From positions 646,200,468-646,264,467 of the forward strand of contig NC_081409.1 of assembly GCF_030272615.1 (NCBI RefSeq): a DNA stretch of 64,000 nt. Reading direction: 5' to 3'. How positions within the stretch are numbered: the stretch's first letter is position 1; each line of letters opens with the position of its first letter. The notes below the pieces were generated by a model. It made no database searches, had not been told where the DNA came from, and saw only the letters and a program-made list of their open reading frames with translations. The translations under genes and the position numbers were made by a program. Below, piece by piece: positions 1 to 12,815 of the stretch. The DNA comes from Cryptomeria japonica. Lineage: Eukaryota; Streptophyta; Pinopsida; Cupressales; Cupressaceae.

Positions 1-1204
1 GCACTGATGTTTTGTCATTGATGTCAACACTAGTTGTTTTGGATGCTTTACCGGCACCCTTTTGGTCTCGGTAGGTTGAGTGGTTTCTGGTTGGATTAGA
101 TCATGATGATCTGGTATGTTTGGCTTATGGAATTTGCTTACTCATGCTACTTTGATTCATGCTCAGTCATTTATTTTTGACTTGGTGATCGGATGCTTTC
201 CTGTATGCTGGCAAGCTTGGTTTGTTGTTCCCACGAGGGTTTCACCAATAGATATTTTGATGAAGATCTTTGATGATATGCATAAGTGGTGTTGGTGCAG
301 CTTTTGGTGCAGATTCGGGATGTTCTTGGTGATCATGTTCAATACTTGGCAGATGGAGATCATTTCTTTAGTGTGTGGACCTATATTGGGTCCCGATTGA
401 TCTAGGTTATGGACCAACTTAATGTAACATGTCGATTGGACCTCTTGATGTGTTTCTGGGATGTCTTATGTGTTGGATATTATTTGTTTGGTCTAAGGCC
501 AACATGTTTTGTAATTATGTATTTGGTTTATTGTCCGATGGCTGACCTAATTGTTTATGGTCAAGGGGTTGTATATATATGATATAAGATATCATTGTAG
601 ATCATCATAGGTATAAGGTCAGAGAATGGATATGGATATGTAATGTGTGAATAATGTAATATCATTTATACAGAGGATTTGGTCAATCATTGGAGATCAA
701 ATTGGGTTTATTTAAGAGGATTTAGTCCTCCGATATTGAGCTTAACCGAAATTGTACTCAGGCATAGGAGATGCTATCTTTGCAGTTCAAACACTTCTTC
801 CGGATTGTAGTCTGTATTTCTATGTAGTCAGTGAGACTCCTTTGTGATGAGCAGTGTGCTCTAGGTTGTTGGCCTTCCTGCAAGTGCAGGGCCCTCAATT
901 GTAATTGACATACTTACTGTAGAAGTTTTATCTGATTGTGGGTAGGCTTCCCAGCGTGGTTTTTCCCTTTACCAAGTTTTCCACGTATAAATCTTGCTGT
1001 CATGTGGATGTTATTTATTTTGTGATTATTATTTATGCTTAATTGGTTTAACTAATATTTTGGTATTTGGTTTAAGCATTCCGGTATTAATATTTTGTGT
1101 TCTGATATTAAATTTTTAATTGCTAAATGTTCTAATAATCTATGACAACTGATTCACTCACCCCCCCCTCTCAGCTACCTTTCGGTTATTTGAACTATCT
1201 AACA
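1..1204 (+). mobile_element. LTR (3' part or nearly whole) of a Sirevirus-like Copia element, cut by window start
   Basis: The stretch begins with the motif 'TTTGTCATTGATGTCAACA' found near the start of most LTRs in this window. It ends with a C-run (cacccccccctctcag) followed by an end in AACA at 1204, as the other LTRs do. No primer binding site follows, so it is a solo LTR or a 3' LTR whose body lies to the left. It sits inside the 5' LTR of the next element: sequence from about 1205 aligns with the middle of the LTR at 5286-6218. No coding potential is visible. The first few bases (expected TGTTG) are outside the window. Confidence 0.75.
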
Positions 1205-1747
1205 GATATAAGGTTATTGAATGTAATGTGATGCAAAATATATGAGAGAGATCATGTATGTGAGGATATTTATGTAAGGGGTATTTTGGTAAGGGTTTAA
1301 GGTTTTAGACCAGAACAGATAGAGCTTAACCGGAATTGTATTCAGGCATAGAAGATGTTATCATTGTACTTCAATCATTTCTCCAGATTAAATTCTGGAT
1401 TTGTATGTAGTCAGTGAGCCTCCTTTTCTGATTGAGCAGTGTGCTCTAGGCTATAAGCCTTCCTGCAAGTGCAGGCCCCTGTATTTTGTAATATCTCTTC
1501 ATATGGCCAATGGATTGATATTGTGGGTCACAAATCCCACCGTGGTTTTTCCTCTTTGAGGTTTTCCATGTATAATTATGTGTTATGGTACTCATTTGTG
1601 TGATTGGCTTATTGGTTGCTTTACTTTTTTTAATTCTATATGTACTGGTATACCGGTTGGTGAATGCATGTTTTAATAAGGTTAAAATTGATCATTCTAG
1701 TTGAACACTAATTTACCCCCCCCCCCCCCACTCAGTGTTCTTGGATT
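1205..1747 (+). repeat. 5' LTR remnant of NA
   Basis: This aligns with 5684-6213 of the 3' LTR, sharing for example 'gagagagatcatgtatgtg' and 'agagcttaaccgg'. It ends in an oligo-C tract flanked by GAACACT (1703-1709) and AGTGTTC (1734-1740). The terminal bases seen in the 3' copy (CCAACA) are lost. Confidence 0.75.
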
Positions 1748-1876
1748 CAGAGTGATTTAGAGGAAGTCTAACGCAGTTCAGAGCGACTGATATCATCTTG
1801 AGAGATTTCACCAGCGATCAGAAGAGGTATTTAGGGTTTTTCACCAGCACTTATTCACAGGTATTTATCTTTCATT

Positions 1877-4800
1877 ATGGAAGTGGGATCATCATCTGAA
1901 CCTACGTTTATTGCAAATCCTACTGCAGTTGAGGTCAAGGACTATCCCAGACCTATTTTTAAGTGATATCCACATATTTCTACCCTGGATGATTCAGTTG
2001 GTGTATTTTCTCGTGTCTCGGAAGGAGTCATGTATGTCAAAGATGTTAGAGATTACATTCACTGTCATATTGAGGATTTAGGAATGACTGATATTAAGAG
2101 AATTTACATGAATGAGTTAATGGGAGATTCTAGAAAGATTAATCTTGAATACTAGCATATTGTGAATCTAGGGTTTACCGGCATTCTAGATATTCTAGAA
2201 TTTGAAGATGAAATTGTCATGTATGTTTTGAGCAAAGTGCATGGAGATTTTATCCGATTAGATAGACCGTATATGATTTCAAAGGAGGCCATCAGGGCCA
2301 TCACTAATTTACCATAGGTTGGACAACGTCCCAAGAAGAAATTTTCTAATGATCAAGTCAACAAGATCACCAGCGCAACATCAGACAAGTGATCAATGAG
2401 GATTAGTACTATCAACGACAGAGATATCAGATTTTGAAGCATGGTCATTGGTTACAAGGTAACACAATCAAACCCATTGAATTTTGTTTCTAGCACCTAC
2501 ATTTATGCAGCTCATAAAATGATGAGGGAGAATGAGAAGTTATATCTATGTGGTTATATGTTGGATGAATTATTGATTAACCTAGGAAAGATTAAAGGAG
2601 GGAAGAAAGGAACTTTCCGGTATGGAAACCTAATTATCTGTTTAATATTGGTTTTGGAAAGAGACAATGGGCATTTGATATCTCAATAGGGAGGAAACTA
2701 AAACAATAAATTTCTACATTGGGTTGTCAAAGAGATGACAAACTATGGGGTTGCTTTAAAGAATTTTAGAAGGCTATGAATTCTAGGGAGAGGGTTCCAA
2801 AGCACTTTGTTGAGAAGTACTCAACCAATATATGCTTCATGGTCAAGAAAGATGAAACTTTGATGGAATTTGTAAGCACTCGGAAGATTTGGATTGAGGA
2901 AATAGGTTATGAAGTTGATGCACATATCCTAGATGCTTATGCACATATGCTAATTGATGAACCTATAGATGAATCTATAAAAACATTTGGTACTGCTAAG
3001 CCAAATAAGCAAGAGGTTGAAACGGAGTTCAACCAGAAGAAGAGAGAGAAGAAGGAGGGAAAGGCAAGTAAATTTGTTGAAAAAGTTTCACAGGACATCA
3101 AGGCATTGATTGATGTCATTTTGAAGAAAGGGAGAAAAAGGAAAGAGCCAAAAATATTCATTGAGCCATTTGCAGCTGACTCTGGATCTAATGATGACAT
3201 ACCCTTGGCATTCAAGAGGGTATTAAGGAAGAAAAGTGAAGAGACTAAGGTAGAAGCTAAGAAGAAACTATTTAGGAAAGTTACTATCAGGGTATCGGCA
3301 CATAACATAGCACCAAAAGAAACACCTTAAGCCTCATCTGGTACTGGAAGAAGGAAGAAGAAGGATGACACCGCTCTTGCACTTGTATCTAGTAATGTAA
3401 CTATCATTCCACCCAAGACTTGTGCATAATTAGTTAATGAAATAACCAAAGATGGTATATTGAAGAATGTGCAATTTTATTATGAGCATTTGGATGATGT
3501 TGAACACAGAGAAGTAGAGGAATCAGTTTTGTTGTATTTGGATATTTATAAGAAAGCCTTGGTTGAAATTGAAGACCAAATATCGATACAATTATATGAC
3601 ATTTTGGATGCTAGAAGACTATCAACAATGCAAGACGACATGCATATAAAGATTCAATAATTGTTCTCTATTTGTGTTTCCATTACTCCAGAGGAGATGG
3701 ACAAGACACTTGAAGTTGCAGATAGGAAAATATTTAACAAGCATATAATAATCAGTTTTATGTTAGGTAGGGTCACTGAGATAATCAAGGAGACCCACAA
3801 GGCATGAGTTAAGTTCTCTGAAGAGAACCATGGTTTTTTATACTTCACCAGAACCAAAGACAGATATTATAGACATCCCGGTTGAATGGAAAGGTAAAGG
3901 TATTGTGGGTAAATTACCCTCAATTTTGAAAAATATTAAGATACAATATATTGAGCCCCCGATAGAGACTAATGTACAAACAAATATTGATATACCAACA
4001 TATACAAAGAGTGTAAAGGTTGCAAATGTACAATTTACTAATGTTGAGGATAATAGTCCTCCAGATCTGAATGTACAGGATGAGGAAACAGTTCCTTGGG
4101 AGGAACCGACGGTAATTGAGACTGCACCAAGTGACGAAGCCACTGGTGCAAGTGAGGAAGCTATAAAGGTTAAACCATTAGAGGAGAATAAAGGGAAATC
4201 TGGTAGGGAACTAGTAGTGAGTCCATCATTGTTGTCAATTGACACCTTTCAATTTGAAAAAAAAAACATAATGGAGATGAATTCTATTGAATTCATGATG
4301 ATGGCTGCATAGAAAATGATGAAGGATCTATGGATAAAGGGGTTATTGATCAATCTATCATTGTTTTACATAGACTTATCCTGGAGTGCAAGTTTGACAA
4401 AGAAGCGAGCCCATCTAGAAATCTTAAGATAATCACAGAGCACATTTCAAAGGATTTTCACTTTACAACAAATATCAAACCAATAGGCACTACAGAGGTT
4501 TACGCAAGCAAAGAGAGCTACATTTGGTCAAATGATTAAGTCTAAGAGGAAGGAAATTAATGATAAGTTGAAGCTGATAGATAAATCTTGAAGGCAGTGT
4601 ACTAATATCTATAGAGTATGTTGTAATTTAGGTTTACTCACAGCTGAGACAAATAAAAAGATTAAGGATATTCAGTAGGAGATTGTAGGTATAGTTAATT
4701 CTTTTGATGGTTCAAATTCTTTAACTACATCTATAGATGGTCAGCTTTTGGTTTTGGAAGCCCAAGTTTTAGCTCTTGAGAGGGAAAAGGATAAAATCAT

Positions 4801-5047
4801 AAGGAGAGCCAGAGGTCTTAATGGTTTGGTGAGTCCCCGGTTGGATTCATTAAGTGTACATAAGAAGGAGTGTATAGATATGATTGGTAAGACCACACCA
4901 ACAGAGCTTAATGAGAAAGAGTCATTTGCCCATATGCTAAATGGACTTGTATCTATGTCTGATACTTTCAAATCTCGTTGGGATACCTATCTAGAGCTTT
5001 TGGAGAAGGCCTATTTAGATATTTTCAAATACATTCATCTCTGGTAA
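1877..5047 (+). pseudogene. ORF2 of non-autonomous element NA (unknown-function protein, broken)
   Basis: The start is the ATG at 1877 (MEVGSSSEPTFIANPTAVEV), which aligns with the start of ORF2 in N7 (MVSSSTPKFIANPNVVEV). Translated pieces at 1877-2690, 2776-3330, 3460-3857, 3830-4540 and 4748-5047 line up in order with N7, with several stops and at least one frameshift between them. Conserved blocks are YIHCHIEDLG, VLSKVHGDF, IRF-x-SMVIGYK, NICFMVKKDE and IGYEVDAHI. A Lys/Glu-rich region and a helical block with LYDILDARRLS follow, then a C-terminal coil ending YLELLEKAYLDIFKY. No known domain is recognised. Function is unknown; structural, packaging or env-like roles are only guesses. Confidence 0.7.
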
Positions 5048-5285
5048 GGTATTTTGGGACAATCACTGTACAATCTTTCATTCTTCATCTCGGTTTTGGG
5101 TATTTTTGGCATTGATGTCAAAGGGGGAGTATAGGTGAAAAATATTTGAGAGATATGGAGTATTTTTTTATTATGATCATAGATGAATATTCATCTCAGG
5201 GGGAGTAGGCTCAGGATGAAACTGGCAGATGGAAACCATGATCATTTTTCACATGAGTGTTTCCATCAATTCCAAAGGGGAAGAT
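5048..5285 (+). promoter_or_regulatory. 3' untranslated region with repeated polypurine tracts of NA
   Basis: Three purine-rich tracts occur before the 3' LTR: near 5119 (caaagggggagta), near 5197 (cagggggagtagg) and directly at the LTR (caaaggggaagat, 5273-5285). Only the last abuts the LTR and should prime plus-strand DNA synthesis. Extra polypurine copies are a known habit of Sirevirus-type Copia elements. Confidence 0.6.
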
Positions 5286-6218
5286 TGTTGGCAATTGACA
5301 CTCAATTGGTTGGTTTCAGTATGTTGTCATTGATGGCAACATGGAAACTTGTTTCGACTTCATTTTTTGGTTTAGTTGTGTACCGATAGACACTTCACTG
5401 ACACCGGCACTGGTACCGATGGGTTGGAAGGATTTCTTTGGTTACAGGCATTGCACGTCAACATGGTTCACATTCAGGTTATTGGTATTGGAGGCCGACA
5501 TCATTTGGGAGATCCAGCATCAACAATTATTTTTTTATATTCATATGTTTATCTTATTGAGCCAACATGTATATTCATATTGTAATTATCTTTGTAAGCT
5601 GACACAAGGCATGATGCATTCTAAAGGGTATATAGGTTGGCTGATTAGATCATTTTATAATATGAAATATGTAGGATGTAAGTTTATTGAATGTAATATG
5701 ATGTGAAACATATGAGAGAGATCATGTATGTGAGGATATTTATGTAAGAGGTATTCTGGTAAGGGTTTAAGGTTTTAGACCAAACCAGACAGAGCTTAAC
5801 CGGAACTGCATTCAGGCATAGAAGATGCTATCATTTTAGTTCAATCATTTATTTGGATTGTAGTCTGGATTTGTATGTAGATAGTGAGGCTCCTTTTGTG
5901 ATTGAGAAATGTGCTCTAGGTTGTAAGCCTTCCTACAAGTACAGGCCCCTATATTTTTTAATATCTCTTTATATGGCTAGTGGACTGATATTGTGGGTCA
6001 CAGATCCCACCGTGGTTTTTCCTCTTGGAGGTTTTCCATAGATAATTATGTGTGTTATTGTACTCATTTGTGTGATTGTCTTATTGGTTTCTTTACTTCT
6101 TTCAATTATATATGTATCAGTATACCAGTTGATGAATGCATGTTTTAATAAAGTTAAAATTGATCATTCTGGTAGGACATTGATTCACCCCCCCTCTCAG
6201 TGTTCCTGGATTCCAACA
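5286..6218 (+). repeat. 3' LTR of NA (933 bp)
   Basis: It starts TGTTGGCAATTG directly after the polypurine tract and ends CCAACA at 6218. It contains the C-run hairpin region at 6175-6206. Its right two thirds match 1205-1747. Confidence 0.85.
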
Positions 6219-7326
6219 AGTTATCTAAGACAATGAGGTACAAGATCATTGCATTAACTCTGGTAGCATGGATTAAGGTGTTTATGTCTCAAGTGGTACT
6301 AAAGAAGTCCTGAATGACATATGTTGGTCCAGTAGTTGATCTTGTATGCATGCATCCTTTGTGGGCTAACCGGTTTGATATGTGGCATGATAGTGATATT
6401 GTATGGTATTGTGAACATGTAGGATCATGTCATATGTTGTGGTAGAAATCGTGGAGCTGATAGATCATGAGATTGATCACATATGCACAGCTCAACCGGT
6501 ATAAGGGGTAGGTTGGCTCTAGTTTAGAACCTACTAGACAAATAAAGACCTGAGATGTATGACTCAAGGGGAGTTGACAACCATGTTTTCTGACTTGTAT
6601 CAGACTTGTTGGACATAGAGGGTGTGCAAGTGTCTATGGTTGTACCGGTATGATTGAGACCTTGGGATATGCTCATTAGTCTGGGGTTGTGAGGTATTTC
6701 AATGACTATTCAATTTGTACTTAATTGAAATCACAACTCGACCACTGGGAGTGTTTCTTGCAAAGAGGGAGAGTTACCTACACAGGAGAACATGTATTTG
6801 GTATTAGAAGACATACAATTGGTATCAGTGTTAGTCTCAACACTTGGTATCAACAATTTGGGGTCAAAATAGATTTTACATATCAAGATGAGATAATGCA
6901 GTCTGACCGGCAGGTATGTTGTATTCACTGACATGTGTGCCTTCAATTGGTTTTGTACTTGTATATATAATAAGGTTCTGGGTTGTATATACATTTGGGT
7001 GTTGAGCAATTGGTGTTAGTTGGTGGTTGATCCCTCCATCTCAAGTGTTGTGAATTGAGAGGATGCAATGTATGATGGTCAAAGGAGGAAGCATTTGGTA
7101 GAGAAAAAGGGGAGAGAAAAGTGTCAGTGCCCGATAGACACAAGGAGGAGAGAAACCCTGTCAGTGCCCTTTTCTATTGTTATCAAAGGGGGAGAGAGAG
7201 AGAGAGATTATGTAGTATGTCGCATACTACATGTGTGAGAATTCATGGAACACAAAAAGGGGGAGAGAGAGAATATGTAGTATGTTGAATACTACATGTG
7301 TTGACATCAATACCAAAGGGGGAGAT
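6219..7326 (+). mobile_element. 3' untranslated tail of element S6 with three polypurine tracts and two hairpins
   Basis: No credible reading frame is present. From about 7060 the sequence becomes purine-rich. It has three AAAGGGGGAGA tracts at about 7185, 7254 and 7312; the last abuts the LTR start at 7327. Between them are two near-identical inverted repeats (7210-7232 and 7275-7297). A repeated 'gtcagtgccc' lies at about 7121 and 7160. The region is split off from its 5' part by the NA insertion. The part before 7060 (AACCGG motifs, no ORF) is not recognised. Confidence 0.6.
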
Positions 7327-9937
7327 TGTTGGCATTGTGGTGTCATTGATGTCAACCAGTATAGGATGGCAACCAGTATGGGAGATTGATGAGAAGTGTC
7401 GTCATTGATGCATACCGGAAGTGGTATCTTTGATGTCAACTATCTTAGTAGGTCACTGGTAAGGAAGAGAGTGTCATCCAACATAATGATCATTGGATTC
7501 ACCAGTACGCAAGTTAGTGTTGACGTGTGTTGAAGACATGGACTGGAGACCGGTATGGTATAACCAGTAAGTGTTTTTTTGGCAATGCATTGTTGCCAAC
7601 CAACAAGTGGATCTGCAAGGTGAGCTAATATAGAAGTGCCAACCAGTATGATGTTGGATGTTGGATGATTAGATATAAATAGTAGGACTCCCACCGGATA
7701 AAGATACAGTCACCAGTTGATGAGAAGACTCTCAAAGAGTATGCCCAACCGAATTATATGTGTATGTTTGATGATATGCCATCTCAAACAAGGAAACCAT
7801 ATTGGTGCAATGCCAGATGTAGATGACAAGGATCCACTCCCACCGGTAAGTGGAGCTTATCTCCTATTATGCATGGAATTCATCATAGTCCTCTGAGATA
7901 AGACAAAAGAGTATAAGGTAGGTGATTGAAGGCTCACACAAGATCAATCGGTGAAACACTAAGTTGCCTTAGATGCATAAGATCATAGAAATGCACTGGA
8001 TCAGTCGGGTAGACATGATGAGTTGTCAGTATAGAGAAGGAAGGATAGTTTTGTCTCTTTGACAAACCAGTGTATAGGAGAACCGGTCTATTGATGAAGA
8101 AAGAAAAGTAGGAACAGTTGCAAATAGATAATGTTACCAAAATGAAGATGAAGTTTGGTACCATCAGTGTGCATGGTATCTTACCAGTATTCATGCAAAA
8201 GATACTATTGGTATAGATGTCAACCGGTAAGCTGACAAAGTGCAGATGTGAAAGGCTCCCATCTATTGAAGATGTGTGTGAGGTAGGTTGGCAAGTGTGA
8301 TGACCAGTTTAGGTGTTCCATAAGAAGAGAAGGCATGAAGGTTAACTAATTAGGTCTAACTAGTAAGGCAAGATATGTCAGTAGGGTTAATGTGTCAGTG
8401 GACAAAGATGAACCAGTTGTATAACGCATACATTGGTTGAGTGCTATTGGTCGGTGACCAAGTTGGACCGACATAGAGAGCCAAGGTGGTTGTTGACAAT
8501 GGTCCCACGTGAAGCTCAAGTAGCATGCATGCACAAGTCAGTGTGATGTGTCGTTGAGGCTATTGGAAGTTGGTCCAACATTTAATGGGGACTGCAAATC
8601 TTGAGGAAGGATGGCAGAGGATTGTGGCTCAAGATCAAGGAAATAGTAGAGATGTAGGATAGACTGATCTTGCATATCAAAGTGGGTGAAGGAAACTGCA
8701 TCATGCACGTGATTGACCAGACACAAGGTCGAAAATTATGCCACAGACAACTAAAGATAGAAGACGTGCATTGAAAGGTAAACAGAATGGTGATGCTCAT
8801 TTATGGGTTGTTGATTATCAATCAAGGACATGAAATCTAATTGGATATGATATGTCATGATGATCAGAGAAGAGATTTGATGCAGATTCAGTGTATGGTG
8901 GAAACCCTAGCGCTCTATTGTTCAAACTCGCATTTAGGCAGGAATGTATGGCTATAAGAATGCGAACAGAAGATGGAGAGGATTTTTTGCTACATGAAAG
9001 AGTCAAAACCAAAGAGCTAACCAGTCAAGTGATCAACGAAAATCAGAGAAGAGATTGAGTGTGTGAGAGAGAACTAGTTAGAAGAGTTCAACCGATGAGG
9101 GTGAGGTAACTGGTAAACTATCATTGAGTCAGATAGTCAAGTGCATCAATAGTGATTGAACCAACAAAGAATATTGTAGAGAAGAAAAGAGTAGATTCAA
9201 AATATATGAAGAATCAATAAGATAAGAAGGAGCAGTGATCAGATAGAAAACAATTGACAAAGTGAAGAATACAAGTGGTGGTTAGCAGCAATGTGATAAA
9301 AGAGAACCGGCAAAGAGAAAAGTATCGGCAAAGAAGAAGCAGAGGCTAAACTGGTAAGTTTGTGCCAAGAGATAAGGTTGCAGCAAAGAGTGAGTTGCAA
9401 CAGAAAGAGGTGAGCAGGGAACCAACAGAGAATTTTATAGAGGAGAACTGGTGGAGAGACTTGCATGAGAGTTACAAAGTTCTTTTGTAACAAGGAGATA
9501 AATTTTTTATTTATTATATGATCTTGTAATCACTAAGTTGGATCTCGGTGAATGGGTTGGTGCTCCTTGGGTTGGTTCCCTAAAATTAGGGGTTTCTTCT
9601 CCTTGGGTTGGTGCCCTAAAGGAGGAGTGGTACTCCTTAGGTCGGTGCCCTAAATGTTGTAACTGAGTATTTCATTATGAGGCTGGATTGGAGCAGTAGA
9701 CTCCAGCAGTATTTCTCACTGAGGCTTTTACCATCTTGTGTTTTCCTTGTACATCTATTGTTATGAGATGTCTCTTTTATGTGTGGTTACATTTGTGTTA
9801 TCCTCATATCTAACCGGTAGGTCTTCTTTATGTTAGATTTGTTAACTGGTATATACATATAGGATAGAAAAGGGAAAATATTTGGAAACCACTGATTCAT
9901 GCCCCCTCTCAGTGGCATATTGTGATCATCACTCCTC
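7327..9937 (+). repeat. Long 3' LTR of S6 (about 2.6 kb)
   Basis: It starts TGTTGGCATTGTGGTGTCATTGATGTCAACC right after a polypurine tract. Near its end it carries the C-run hairpin (CCACTGA 9889-9895, TCAGTGG 9909-9915). The exact end, between 9930 and 9940, is uncertain. ACCGGT/ACCAGT-type motifs are scattered throughout. Only short chance frames are visible. It is much longer than the other LTRs here (0.8-1.5 kb), so an undetected internal insertion is possible. Confidence 0.6.
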
Positions 9938-10603
9938 TCAATCAATTTCTCAAAGTGACAAACTCATCACTCTTTAACTATCCTGGTAGCTCATAATGCT
10001 TACTCTTGCTGATCTGGTGCACATCTTTGGTTTCACACACACAAGGAATCTTTATGTTTCACTTAGGTCATCTGATATGAGCCTTCAATCACTTGTCTTT
10101 AAATTCTTTGTCTTATCCCAAAGGGTTTTGATATTTCCACCAATCGGTGGGAGTAGATCTTTCTTGCTCATTCTACTTCTAGAATTGCACTAGCATGACT
10201 TAACTGATATTGAGCAAACATATCTTCAAATAAACATATGACCCGATAACCTTCCCATATGTCTTCCTTGTTATCTTGAGGCAGCACACTTTCTATCATT
10301 CTTCTCTTCATCTAGTGAGAACATCTTCATCCGATGGGAGTCTTGTTGATTGACATCCAACTACTTATTCTTCATAAGTTCAACCTTGCTTTCTTTACCA
10401 GTCACATGTTTACCAGTTGGCAACAACACACTGCCAACATATCACTCACCGGTTAACACCAACTTATGTCTCCAACACCAATTTTTATATTGGTGACTCC
10501 AATGACCACAATGTCGGTTGACATCCTCTTCTTACTGGTGACAAGCTATACTAGTAACCTGCTATACCAGTTGACATCAATTACAACACAATGCCAACAT
10601 CCT
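9938..10603 (-). repeat. Reverse-oriented LTR fragment related to the S6 LTR
   Basis: Read on the minus strand it starts at 10603 with TGTTGGCATTGTGTTG and contains 'TGATGTCAACTGGTATA', close to the S6 LTR start. It abuts the Gypsy protease remnant at 10604. The other end is unclear and no C-run end is seen, so it is probably truncated. Nothing coding is seen. Confidence 0.55.
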
Positions 10604-10666
10604 CTTCTCAACCTTCAACTTAGTAACCATCTCTTCTAACACAATATTGTCAATTCAATTGAGTAT
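10604..10666 (-). pseudogene. Ty3/Gypsy protease remnant (G1, third piece)
   Basis: The minus strand encodes DNIVLEEMVTKLKVEKR, which matches the stretch after the catalytic D-[GS]-G of plant Gypsy proteases. It continues, across two insertions, the piece at 38282-38493 that ends VCNVIIDGG. The remnant is only about 20 codons, with a frameshift just before it. Truncated at 10603 by the reverse LTR fragment. Confidence 0.55.
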
Positions 10667-11348
10667 TCTTATGCACAAGACAACTGAGAGGGGGAAGGGT
10701 GAATCAATTGTACAAACAATTCTAAAATATCCTCCTTATATTAAATTCACAATAACTTAACTTTTATCACTTAATCCACAAATAGATATGAGCATGAAAT
10801 AACATGAAAGTAGAATGCATCATACACAATGAAACACTAGATTTTATTTGGAAAACCCTGTTAAGGGAAACCCCATGGAGAATTATATTCTTAATATATG
10901 AACACCTATTAGGGTGACACTAGTTAAGGTTATTTTTACTTCAAGAGGCTCCCTATCCAAACTAAAGAAAGGCTCACTGTCAGTGGGCCCACTGCCTAGA
11001 TGAAGAAGTATAAAAGAGAAAGAATCTACAACTGATATACCTCTGCAACCATAAGATCTATAGATACCTTTGGCTAACTGCTTTTAATAGCTAACACATG
11101 AAATTCCACACTGCTCCACACTTTTCACCAACTCTAACAACACTCATCAAATGATCAAGGAGATATATCCTCTTTCATACAACTTCATCACATACACATA
11201 TGCCACAACTCACTTCCTTTCCATTCACATTTCTACACTCTCATCACACACTACACATCACACACACCATCCTCAAAATTTTTTTTTTTTAATATCATAA
11301 TTTCATATGTAAAATCTCCCAAGGTCAGCTAAGCATCTTTGTTGGCAT

Positions 11349-12488
11349 TGATGAATACTAAGAGGGGGGGGTGAATTAGTATGCCAAAAATCTTTGCACT
11401 TAAACACTTTGCAATACTAGCAGTAAACGGGTAAAGCAGTTTAACAGACAAACTGGTTAACAAACATGCAAACCAAATAGCTAATAATGCATTCACCCAC
11501 AGCAGCACAAACACCATAACATGAGATATTTTGACGTGGAAACCCAAATGGGAAAAATCATGGTGAGATGGAACTCACAAGTAACTATCTGCAGAATAGA
11601 AACCAGACCGGTTAAGGTCAGACCAGTTAAGGTCTTACAATGTTCTTTACCAAAATAGATCCTATTAAGAATCTCAATCTCTATTAGGAGATAAGTCTGA
11701 TTAAAGACTACCTTGCTAGAGGATTTTAGATCTAGAGATGTGAACCACCTTGTTAGAGGATTTACAAGAGGTTTTTGGGCCTACCCAGTTAAGGGCTACA
11801 GACTTGTCAAAGATGTGAGTAATCAACAAGTGAGTGATCTAGCAAATAGCATAGATTACTTGGTTAGATCCTTGATAGCTTGATCTTAATGCATTATAGC
11901 ATTACTTCAGTCTTCTACACATTCATACTCTCTCTAACTCTTCAACTACCTTGAACCCTAGTAACAACATCAACCTCAATAACAACAACCTTAGAACCCT
12001 AGAAATGATATCCTTATAAAGGAATATGATTTCATGTCGGTCCAATAGGATTACAATACAATTTCCTAGGTTCAATGCATCTGGACATATCTGGTAACAC
12101 GACACAAAAAGGCACCACTAGAGAGTCGGCACCATCAAATGATCGATGGATGGTAACTCATCATAGAATGCCGGTTGGTAACTCATCATAGAGTATTACC
12201 GATTCATAAAAATACTGATTGTCGGTTTGTCAAATAAAGACTTGTAAAAATGTGTTATGCCACTTTAATCCCTCGTACCACTTGGTATCCACGAACCGCT
12301 TGGGGTCGACATGCCGCTTCAAACCGGTAAACACATTCTACAAAACATCAATAGTCTAAAGACTATAATACAACATACCAGTTGGAACAAATACCGGTTA
12401 TGCTCTAACTCACACATATAAAGAGGATCTTAATGCAAGTGTGTGTCCATCAATGACAATCACAACATGAACATCAAAAATGCCAACA
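11349..12488 (-). repeat. 3' LTR of N2 (1140 bp)
   Basis: On plus it runs TGATGAATACTAAG to AATGCCAACA. The hairpin arms ATACTAA (11355-11361) and TTAGTAT (11376-11382) flank the G-run (C-run on the element's strand). It differs from the partner LTR by scattered substitutions, so the insertion is not recent. Confidence 0.9.
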
Positions 12489-12815
12489 ATCTCCCCCTTT
12501 GGCATTAATGGCAACACTTAGGAAAATAAAATTTTGACATCTAAGTGTTTTACAACAAAAACATGTCATTAGCAAAATTGCTCCCCCTAAGCATATACAC
12601 TATCCCTTTAACAATACGATGTATAACAATTTTGCATATAGAGCATAAACATTGAGATATCAGAGCATATATCAAAGCATATAGAAAAATTTTAAATCCA
12701 GATACTTCTCCCCTATACTTCTCCAAAATAGATAGAGTACTTCTCCCCCTTTGCCAACAATGACAAAGTACCTCTGAACAACCCTGTTTCCATTTGATAT
12801 TAAAATAATAAAAGT
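12489..12815 (-). promoter_or_regulatory. 3' untranslated region of N2 with repeated polypurine tracts
   Basis: On the minus strand three G-rich purine tracts precede the LTR: at about 12745 (aaagggggagaag), at about 12588 (taggggga) and at 12489-12500 (aaagggggagat), the last abutting the LTR. No coding sequence is visible. Confidence 0.65.

Larger units (their letters stand above)
1205..6218 (+). mobile_element. Non-autonomous LTR retrotransposon NA (no pol)
   Basis: A 5' LTR remnant (1205-1747), a broken long ORF (1877-5047), purine tracts and a 3' LTR (5286-6218) read in the same direction. The 5' LTR lacks its start because another LTR is inserted at 1204/1205. The primer binding site and the whole gag-like region seen in N7 and N2 are missing: the LTR text stops at 'ttggattc' and leader sequence for the second ORF follows within about 130 bases. 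No protease, integrase, reverse transcriptase or RNase H motif can be found. It appears to be inserted in the 3' untranslated part of element S6. Confidence 0.75.

Noticed and set aside
116-417. Overlapping frames of 94 and 84 codons on both strands
   Set aside because: They lie inside an LTR, have no homologous frame in related LTRs and no recognisable motif.
1877-5047. ORF2 as a Sirevirus env-like gene
   Set aside because: Env-like genes lie downstream of pol and usually show membrane segments; here pol is absent and no clear transmembrane stretch is visible. Not excluded, but unsupported.
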